Assembly (NCBI RefSeq): GCF_030269685.1
Contig: NZ_BSTT01000001.1
Location: forward strand, 1 to 64,000
Source: Actinomycetospora sp. NBRC 106378
Lineage (GTDB): Bacteria; Actinomycetota; Actinomycetes; Mycobacteriales; Pseudonocardiaceae
Length of the DNA: 64,000 bases
Direction of reading: 5' to 3'
The first letter of the stretch is position 1. Each line of letters starts with the position of its first letter. This document shows, piece after piece, positions 58,754 through 64,000 of the stretch. The notes below the pieces were generated by a model, which saw only the letters and a list, made by a program, of their open reading frames with translations, was not told the origin of the DNA and ran no database searches. The translations under genes were made by a program, and so were the position numbers.

Positions 58754-59205
58754 CCCGCCGCGGACGCGAGCTGCGCGGTGAGCGGCATCGTGAACGACTG
58801 GCCCTGGCAGCTGTTGTCCGGGTCGGCGGCCATGGTGGCCGTCAGGGTGTACGGCGCGGAGCCGTTCGGCGCGATCGTCCCGGCCGGGTTGGTGACGGCG
58901 GGGCTGGTCACCGTGCCCGCGGGGCAGCCGCCGGAGGTCTTGTCCGACGAGCTCGTGCTGATGCTCGCGACCTTCACCGGGTAGGGGTTCGGGTTGTTGA
59001 TCGTCACCGTGTAGCTGGTGGTCGAGCCGGGGTAGAGCTGCGCACCCGACGACGACGCGGAGATCGTGGAGTTCACGGCGACGCTGGAGGTGTTCGACCC
59101 GGAACCGGTGCCGCCCGAGAGGTACGCGGCGAACGCGACGCCGGCCCCGGCGAGGACGAGCAGGATCCCGCCCAGGACGGCGAGGCGCTTGCGGTTGTTG
59201 GTCAT
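58750..59205 (-). CDS. Small exported surface protein, first of coupled operon
   Basis: A 151-residue protein with a signal-anchor (KRLAVLGGILLVLAGAGVAFAAY), then Ser/Thr/Gly-rich residues and a beta-rich domain with NNPNPYPVKVASI and GGCPAGTV...NSCQGQSF (two cysteines that may pair). The AAYLSGGTGSGS motif after the helix resembles TasA/camelysin-type surface proteins. It starts 63 bp after the formyltransferase stop on the same strand, so it could be on the same mRNA. Confidence 0.75.
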   Translation of the reverse strand: MTNNRKRLAVLGGILLVLAGAGVAFAAYLSGGTGSGSNTSSVAVNSTISASSSGAQLYPGSTTSYTVTINNPNPYPVKVASISTSSSDKTSGGCPAGTVTSPAVTNPAGTIAPNGSAPYTLTATMAADPDNSCQGQSFTMPLTAQLASAAG

Positions 59206-59268
59206 GCTCCGTCGACCTGGTCGGGACCTCGTCGTGACGCAGGGTCACCGCATGGTGTGGCGAACGTT

Positions 59269-60210
59269 TCAGTCGAGGTAGTCGCCCATGCGCCGGAACC
59301 AGTCGCCCGCCACGTGCTCGACGTCGTTCTCGTCGCGCACCCGCTGGAGCACCAGCCCGTACTGGTCGCCACGCCAGGCGTCGGGGCCCGCGACCACGAC
59401 GACGCCGCTGCCCTCCCGGGCGAACACCCGGCCGTTCGTGCCGCCGGCACGGTTCCGGGAGACGCTCGCCTCCAGCACCCGCAGGCGTCGCCCCTCGTGC
59501 AGGCACCAGGCGTTGGGGTAGGGCCCGGTCTGGGCGCGCACGAGGTTGACGAGGTCCTTCGCGGGCCGGTCCCAGGGGATCCGGTTGTCCCGGTCGGCGC
59601 GCCGGTGGAAGAAGCTCGCGTGCTCCGGGTCCTGCCGCAGCCAGTCGAACGGGCCGTGCTCGACGCGGTCGAGGGCGTCGAGCGTCAGCGGGCCGAACAG
59701 CTCCACGGTGCGGAAGAAGAGGTCCTCGGTGGTGTCGGTCGGTGTCACCGGCACGGTGCGCTGGGTGATGATGTCGCCGCGGTCGAGGTCGGCGTCCATC
59801 CAGTGCGCGGTGATGCCGACCTGCGACTCGCCGTTGATGAGCGCCCAGTTCAGCGGGGAGAACCCGGCGTACTTCGGCAGCAGCGCGTCGTGGGTGTTGA
59901 CGGTGCCACGGGTCGGGGCGGAGAACACCTTCGGGGAGATCCAGGTGCGCCAGTTGCAGGCCACGCCGATCTCGGCGCCGTGCTCGGCGATGGCGGCGAC
60001 GAGCTCGTCGTCGACCGCCTTCTGCCGGTAGATCACCGGGATGTCGTGCTCCCGGGCGAGGTCGGCCACCGGTTCCTGGAAGATCGCCGGCTCGGCGGCC
60101 GCGTCCTCCTCGGGGTGGCTCACGCAGAGCACCACCTCGTGCCGGCTCTCCAGCAGGCTCGCGAGGAGCCTCGCTCCCCACTTCTGGTACCCGAACAGCA
60201 CCACGCGCAC
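59269..60210 (-). CDS. FxbA-like hydroxyornithine/amine formyltransferase (siderophore type)
   Basis: A 313-residue 10-formyltetrahydrofolate-dependent formyltransferase with a GTG start and GAGGAGG upstream. Catalytic residues are Asn105 and His107 (TVNTHDALLPKYAGFS) and Asp in the DADLDRGDI block. The opening (MRVVLFGYQKWG) and CNWRTWISP are typical of FxbA and its relatives, which formylate the siderophore precursor in exochelin-like peptides, and are unlike housekeeping Fmt. An iron box lies 24-42 bp upstream, as expected. No NRPS or hydroxylase is in the window. Confidence 0.9.
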   Translation of the reverse strand: MRVVLFGYQKWGARLLASLLESRHEVVLCVSHPEEDAAAEPAIFQEPVADLAREHDIPVIYRQKAVDDELVAAIAEHGAEIGVACNWRTWISPKVFSAPTRGTVNTHDALLPKYAGFSPLNWALINGESQVGITAHWMDADLDRGDIITQRTVPVTPTDTTEDLFFRTVELFGPLTLDALDRVEHGPFDWLRQDPEHASFFHRRADRDNRIPWDRPAKDLVNLVRAQTGPYPNAWCLHEGRRLRVLEASVSRNRAGGTNGRVFAREGSGVVVVAGPDAWRGDQYGLVLQRVRDENDVEHVAGDWFRRMGDYLD

Positions 60211-60233
60211 GGTCGCCTCCTCGCCCCCGTCGG

Positions 60234-60252
60234 TCAGGTGAGGCTCACCTAA
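60234..60252. promoter_or_regulatory. IdeR/DmdR-type iron box
   Basis: On the minus strand TTAGGTGAGCCTCACCTGA. It shares the 19-bp architecture TTAGGTTAGGCTAACCTAA of actinobacterial iron boxes, with the 15-bp perfect inner palindrome AGGTGAGCCTCACCT (one central base). It lies just upstream of the formyltransferase gene and 91 bp before the eccB start, so a Fe(II)-IdeR repressor may act on both. Confidence 0.85.
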
Positions 60253-60342
60253 GCAGACATCGGGAGCAGACGGGCGATCATGTGAGATGGGTTCTCCCGA
60301 ACCGCACCCACGTCCCGACCGGGTCCGTCATCGTTCCGGGGC

Positions 60343-61632
60343 GTGGCGAGCAGGCGGGAGCTCATCGAGTCCGAGGACGTCCAACGACGCCGCGGCGTGG
60401 CCGCCCTGGTGCGCGGGGACGACCTCGCGGTGGAGGACGTCGTCCGCCACCCGAACGCCGCGTTGCTCGTCGGCCTCGTCGTCGTCGTGCTCGTCGCCGC
60501 GGCGTCCGCGGCCACGGCCTTCCTCTCCGACCGTGCCCCCGACGGCTGGCGCGACGAGGGCACCGTCGTCCTCGACCGGGAGACCGGCGCCCGCTACCTC
60601 GCCACCGAGGGCCTCCTGCGGCCGGCGCCCACCCTGACCGCGGCGCTGCTCGCCGGCGGGCGCCGCGGCGAGCCGGTGCTCGTCCCGCACGCGCGCGTCC
60701 TCACCCTGCCGGTCGGCGCCGCCCTTCCCGACGACGGGTCGCCGCAGCTCCCGCCGGCGCTCGGCGGTCCCGTGCCGCTCGCCGCCTGCGTCACCGGACC
60801 CGATCGCGGTGCCACCGACCAGCTCGCGGTGTACGCCGGCCCGGTGGTGGGGTCCGCGACGGGGTTCACCGGGTTCCTCGCCCGCGCCTCCGGGACGACC
60901 GAGACCGTGCTCGTCGCCGGCGGGCGCTCCCACCTCGTCGACCCGCAGGTGCTGCCGTCGCTCGGCTGGTCGCCGGGGCAGGTCCGGGAGGTCCCGGGGC
61001 CGTGGCTCGGGCTGCTCCCCCGCGCCGGGGCGCTGACCCCGCGGGCGGCCCCCGGCACCGTCGTCGCCACCACCGACGGTGCCCGCTACGTCCTCGACCG
61101 CGGCCGCGCCCGGCTCGTCGCCGACGAGACCACGGCGCGGCTGCTGCCCGCCCCGGCGCGCACCGTCGTCCCGGACGAGGTCCTGCGGCTGCCGGCCGGA
61201 GCCGTCGTCGGGATCGCGGACGTGCCGAGCGCCCCGCCGGTGGTCCCGGCCCGGGAGGACGCGGCGGTGCCGTGCGTGACGCGCGGGGGCGACGGGCCGG
61301 CGCTCGAGGTGTTCGGGGCCCTGACGGCATCCGGGCTGCCCGCCGGGCCGGAACGGCTCCTCGCCGGGGGTGCGCGGCCGGTCCGCGTGACGTGGCACGT
61401 CCCGCCGGGCGGGGGCGCGCTGCTCGCACCGCCGGAGTTCGACGCGGCGCGCCGACCTCCCGGCCGCGAGGTCGACGAGGGGATGGTCCTGGTCGACGGC
61501 GGGCTCGGGTTCCCCGTGCGCGACGACGAGGCCCTGCGCGCGCTGGGCTACGCCCGCGAGCAGGTGCTGCCGATCGGTCGGCCGTGGTTCGCGCTGCTCG
61601 CCGCCGGGCCGCGCCTGGCCGTACCCGACTGA
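60343..61632 (+). CDS. eccB: Type VII secretion protein EccB
   Basis: A 429-residue protein with a GTG start. One membrane helix (about 40-62) follows a short cytosolic end containing the family start (MASRRELIESEDVQRRR), and the rest is the extracytoplasmic beta-rich R-domain repeats (LDRETGARYLATEG, LPVGAALPDDG). The two ring-stabilising cysteines (ACVTG; VPCVTRG) are present. It is shorter than many EccB proteins (about 480-500). EccB is part of the inner-membrane ESX pore complex. Confidence 0.92.
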   Translation: MASRRELIESEDVQRRRGVAALVRGDDLAVEDVVRHPNAALLVGLVVVVLVAAASAATAFLSDRAPDGWRDEGTVVLDRETGARYLATEGLLRPAPTLTAALLAGGRRGEPVLVPHARVLTLPVGAALPDDGSPQLPPALGGPVPLAACVTGPDRGATDQLAVYAGPVVGSATGFTGFLARASGTTETVLVAGGRSHLVDPQVLPSLGWSPGQVREVPGPWLGLLPRAGALTPRAAPGTVVATTDGARYVLDRGRARLVADETTARLLPAPARTVVPDEVLRLPAGAVVGIADVPSAPPVVPAREDAAVPCVTRGGDGPALEVFGALTASGLPAGPERLLAGGARPVRVTWHVPPGGGALLAPPEFDAARRPPGREVDEGMVLVDGGLGFPVRDDEALRALGYAREQVLPIGRPWFALLAAGPRLAVPD

Positions 61633-61715
61633 CTTCTCCGAAACGGCCACCACGGCGCGGCCGGGTCGGTCACCGTGAGGACCGACCGCGGTACCCGACC
61701 CGGGAGGGGGCCCTG

Positions 61716-62036
61716 ATGGCGGGGCAGTACGACGTCTCACTCGACACCATGTCGCAGTCCCAGGCGCGCATGGTGGGCAACGTGGACAGCATCCGCTCCG
61801 AGCTGTCCGCGCTGCGCGGCCGCCTCGACGCGGTCCAGGGGCAGTGGATCGGCGAGGGGAACACGGCGTTCACCGCCGCGCAGGTCCGGTACGAGTCCGC
61901 GAACCAGAAGCTGAACGCGGCGCTGGACACCCTCGCGTCCCTCGTGCAGGGCGCGAACACGAACTACGCCACGAGCGACCAGGACGCCCGCAGCGCGATC
62001 ACCCGCACGCTGCCCGGCTTCGAGACGAAGGCATGA
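61716..62036 (+). CDS. WXG100-family protein (EsxB-like)
   Basis: A 106-residue helical hairpin with the WXG turn (QWIGEGNTAF, about 45). GGAGGGG upstream. The C-terminal segment after the second helix (TSDQDARSAITRTLPGF) could hold the YxxxD/E-like secretion signal, which is less clear here. It forms a typical pair with the next gene, 11 bases downstream. Confidence 0.93.
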   Translation: MAGQYDVSLDTMSQSQARMVGNVDSIRSELSALRGRLDAVQGQWIGEGNTAFTAAQVRYESANQKLNAALDTLASLVQGANTNYATSDQDARSAITRTLPGFETKA

Positions 62037-62047
62037 GGGAGGACGAC

Positions 62048-62338
62048 ATGGCAGACCGGGTCAAGGTCGGTTTCGGTGCCGTGGACACGGCCGTCGCCGA
62101 CGTGCGCAGCGGCGCGCAGCTCATGGAGCAGCGGATGCAGCAGCTGCAGAGCGACATCACCCCGATGCTCGGGTCGTGGGACGGCGCGGCGCGCGAGTCC
62201 TACGCCGCGGCGCAGGCCCAGTGGCAGTCGGGCTGGTCGGAGCTGCAGCTCGCCCTCGCCGCGCTCGGGGTCGCCACCGGGGACGTGAACGAGAACTACC
62301 GGTCCACCGAGCAGGCGATCACGCGTTCCTTCGGCTGA
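62048..62338 (+). CDS. WXG100-family protein (EsxA-like)
   Basis: A 96-residue helical hairpin with the turn SWDGAARESY (about 43-52). The first helix is amphipathic and Gln/Met-rich (LMEQRMQQLQSDI). ATG 62048 follows GGACGA, a weak ribosome site. With the previous gene it should form the secreted heterodimer. Confidence 0.92.
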   Translation: MADRVKVGFGAVDTAVADVRSGAQLMEQRMQQLQSDITPMLGSWDGAARESYAAAQAQWQSGWSELQLALAALGVATGDVNENYRSTEQAITRSFG

Positions 62339-62391
62339 GCCACGCCCCGGGTGCCGGGGGCCGGCCGCCGCCGGTCCCCGGCACCCGCCGC

Positions 62392-63120
62392 TCAGGACGC
62401 CGTCGGGAGTTCGATCGCCCGCGGCGGACCGGACAGGGACCGCTTGGCCGCCACCGCCAGCCCGTCGAGGATCTCGACCTCGCCCGCCTCGAGTCCGTCG
62501 AGTGCGAGCCGGACGAGGTCGGCGGGCTCGGTCATGGCCCCGGCCGGCAGGTCGAGGCCGGCGTCGCGGGCGAACTCCGTCATCGTCGTCGTGGCGACCA
62601 GTCCCGGCACGAGAGCGCTGACGAGCGTCCCCTGGCCCGCCAGCTCGACCCGGACCCCGTTGGTCAGCCCCCACTGCGCGGACTTGGCCGCGGCGTAGGC
62701 GGTGTTCCCCTCGACCGTCTGCCAGGCCACGCCCGAGAGCACGTTGAGCACGGCCCCGCCGCCGTTGCGGGCGAGGATCGGGGCGAAGGCCCGGATCATG
62801 GCCAGCGTGCCGTAGTAGTTCGAGTCCATCGTCGTCCGGATCGCGTCCAGGTCCCCGGTCACCAGGCTCCCGCCCGCGGTGAAGGCGGCGTTGTTGATCA
62901 GGACGTCCACGTCGCCGGCCGCCTCGGCCGCCGCGGCGACCGACTCCGGGTCGGTGATGTCGAGCCGCAGCACCTCGGCGCCCGGGACGTCGACCAGCTC
63001 CGGCCGGCGGGCGGTGGCGTAGACCCGCGCTCCCCGGGCCAGCAGCTCGAGGGCGAAGTGCCGGCCGATGCCGCGGTTCGTCCCGGTGACGAGGGCGGTG
63101 GCCCCGCGCAGCTCCATCAT
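62392..63120 (-). CDS. Short-chain dehydrogenase/reductase
   Basis: A 242-residue SDR: NAD motif TGTNRGIGRHF, NNAA, catalytic Ser in VLSGVA and YAAAK. It is divergent from a TetR gene, and both operator-like sites are between them. Its position inside the type VII locus suggests insertion of a regulatory SDR/TetR pair. Confidence 0.88.
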   Translation of the reverse strand: MMELRGATALVTGTNRGIGRHFALELLARGARVYATARRPELVDVPGAEVLRLDITDPESVAAAAEAAGDVDVLINNAAFTAGGSLVTGDLDAIRTTMDSNYYGTLAMIRAFAPILARNGGGAVLNVLSGVAWQTVEGNTAYAAAKSAQWGLTNGVRVELAGQGTLVSALVPGLVATTTMTEFARDAGLDLPAGAMTEPADLVRLALDGLEAGEVEILDGLAVAAKRSLSGPPRAIELPTAS

Positions 63121-63138
63121 GATCTCCTGTCGTCAACC

Positions 63139-63152
63139 TGACCCGATGGTCA
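63139..63152. promoter_or_regulatory. TetR operator 1, TGACC-N4-GGTCA
   Basis: TGACCCGATGGTCA lies 18 bases upstream of the SDR start. The second site is 40 bp away (four helical turns), and both are preceded by CAACC. Confidence 0.75.
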
Positions 63153-63178
63153 TGTTGATCCTCGACGCTAGGACAACC

Positions 63179-63192
63179 TGACCGGCCGGTCA
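63179..63192. promoter_or_regulatory. TetR operator 2, TGACC-N4-GGTCA
   Basis: The perfect palindrome TGACCGGCCGGTCA lies about 20 bases before the tetR start. Together with the first site it should allow joint control of SDR and tetR. Confidence 0.75.
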
Positions 63193-63212
63193 ACTTCGCT
63201 AGGGTGGTACCC

Positions 63213-63815
63213 GTGACCTCCCCGCACCGGCCGCTGCGCGCCGACGCCACGCGCAACCGCGCCGCGCTGCTCGCCGCGGCGGAGGCGGAGTTCACCGAGC
63301 GGGGCCTCGACGCGTCCATGGCCGACATCGCGCGGCGGGCGGGCGTCGCCAAGGGGACGGTGTTCCGCCACTTCGCGAGCAAGGAGGAGTTGATCGCGGC
63401 CATCGTCGCCGGTCACTTCCGGGCGCTCTCCGAGTACGCCCGCGCGCTCGACGACGCCTCCGACCCCGGCGGGGCGCTGGTGGAGTTCCTGGCCGAGGCG
63501 GCCGGCGGGCAGGCCCACCACGACCTGTCCTTCCTGCAGACCCTGACCGAGGGCGACTCGTCGGTCGCCGCGGCGCGCGACCAACTCCACGCCGACGTCG
63601 AGCGCCTCGTCGCGCGGGCCCGCGACGCGGGCGCCGTGCGCGGCGACGTCACCGGCACCGACGTCTGGGTGCTGATCTGCGCGCCGGTCCACGCGACCGG
63701 GTACGTCCGGGATCCGGCGCCCGACCTGTGGCGCCGGTACCTCGCCATCATCGTCGACGGGCTGCGCCCCGCCGGGGCGCAGCCGCTGCCCGTCCCGCCG
63801 CCGACCTGGCCCTGA
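63213..63815 (+). CDS. TetR-family repressor
   Basis: A 200-residue TetR protein. GTG 63213 is preferred, GTG 63204 is possible. The HTH spans about 10-58 (NRAALLAAAEAEFTERGL, MADIARRAGVAKGTVFRHF). The C-terminal domain ends near WRRYLAIIVDGLRP, typical of one subgroup. It is divergent from the SDR gene. Confidence 0.92.
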   Translation: MTSPHRPLRADATRNRAALLAAAEAEFTERGLDASMADIARRAGVAKGTVFRHFASKEELIAAIVAGHFRALSEYARALDDASDPGGALVEFLAEAAGGQAHHDLSFLQTLTEGDSSVAAARDQLHADVERLVARARDAGAVRGDVTGTDVWVLICAPVHATGYVRDPAPDLWRRYLAIIVDGLRPAGAQPLPVPPPTWP

Positions 63816-63827
63816 GCGTCCCGCCCC

Positions 63828-64000
63828 TCAGACCTCCGCCTCCGGCACCCACCCGAGCTGGACGAGCTGCGGCTCCGCGCGGCGGGTGACGTACTGCGCC
63901 CGGCCCGGCGGGAGGTCCTTCGCGCGCACGCCGTGCAGCAGGGCGCCCTCGTCGCGGGGACCGGAGAGCATCAGCCCCGGGCCGCCGAGTTCCCGCAGCC
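63828..64000 (-). CDS. eccC: C-terminal end of EccC-type ESX ATPase, partial
   Basis: The last 57 codons of a frame that runs in from the right edge. Read 5' to 3' it contains LRELGGPGLMLSGPRDEGAL and then LPPGRAQYVTRR, ending QLVQLGWVPEAEV. This is the usual ending of EccC-type FtsK/SpoIIIE ATPases, where the last domain binds the substrate signal. Location beside eccB and the WXG100 pair supports the assignment. The rest lies outside the window. Confidence 0.75.
   Translation of the reverse strand, partial: LRELGGPGLMLSGPRDEGALLHGVRAKDLPPGRAQYVTRRAEPQLVQLGWVPEAEV

Noticed and set aside
1-64000. tRNA, rRNA or known riboswitch
   Set aside because: No cloverleaf-type pattern or rRNA stretch was recognised by eye. 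A covariance search with tRNAscan-SE and Rfam models would be decisive.

Overview
The window is about 74% GC with dense coding on both strands, GTG starts in a large share of genes and many ATGA/GTGA stop-start overlaps. It carries a DUF222/13E12-type HNH gene, WXG100 proteins with EccB and an EccC tail (type VII secretion), an FtsW-type protein, two L,D-transpeptidases, an FxbA-like siderophore formyltransferase and a VKOR/DsbA-like pair. Together these point to a mycolic-acid-free or Pseudonocardiaceae-type actinobacterium (for example the Pseudonocardia/Actinomycetospora group). This is inference from gene content, not a database match. No rRNA, tRNA, CRISPR-cas or prophage was found.

Layout. 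1-590: end of an IS481-type transposase. 0.7-6.7 kb: hydrolases, an SCO6745-type protein whose stop codon seems lost, a DUF4232 lipoprotein, a quinone-type oxidoreductase and a divergent HTH regulator. 6.7-13.5 kb: a copper and disulfide module (DUF5134 membrane protein, CopD-CtaG fusion behind a 19-bp dyad operator, DsbA-like protein, CopA ATPase, VKOR). 13.6-17.5 kb: GNAT, SnoaL-like, SDR, MerR and a DUF222-HNH gene broken by two inverted copies of a short repeat. 17.5-23.3 kb: a TetR-MFS-DUF302 operon with two identical palindromic operators, then aldehyde and acyl-CoA dehydrogenases. 23.3-31 kb: small and membrane proteins, L,D-transpeptidase, a pirin-VOC-MarR operon, an ECF sigma factor with a fused zinc-finger/Asp23 partner, IlvE and alanine dehydrogenase with a divergent Lrp regulator. 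32-39.5 kb: FAD monooxygenase with a GntR-TetR fusion regulator, a ferredoxin-reductase-like protein, a second L,D-transpeptidase, SDR and acyl-CoA dehydrogenase.

39.5-40.2 kb is a gene-free stretch with an unusual symmetric element: three 52-bp-period repeats in one orientation, a centre rich in inverted repeats, then three related repeats in the opposite orientation. 40.2-50.6 kb: flavin monooxygenase, MaoC, FtsW, a second CtaG, a serine recombinase lacking catalytic residues, surface and membrane proteins, a lipase-like hydrolase and a TetR/MFS pair around a clear operator. 50.6-55.1 kb: acetamidase and amidase genes with a shared terminator-like repeat, a quinol monooxygenase, AraC and VOC genes.

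55-64 kb is the most coherent accessory block. An isopentenyl-diphosphate isomerase, cyanase and FNT channel lie in one leftward run. Upstream is a translationally coupled three-gene operon of membrane-anchored surface proteins, then an FxbA-like formyltransferase with an IdeR/DmdR-type iron box. On the other side of that box lie eccB, two WXG100 genes and, past a TetR/SDR pair, the end of eccC. The layout suggests that siderophore formylation, a secreted or surface module and a small type VII locus may share iron control.
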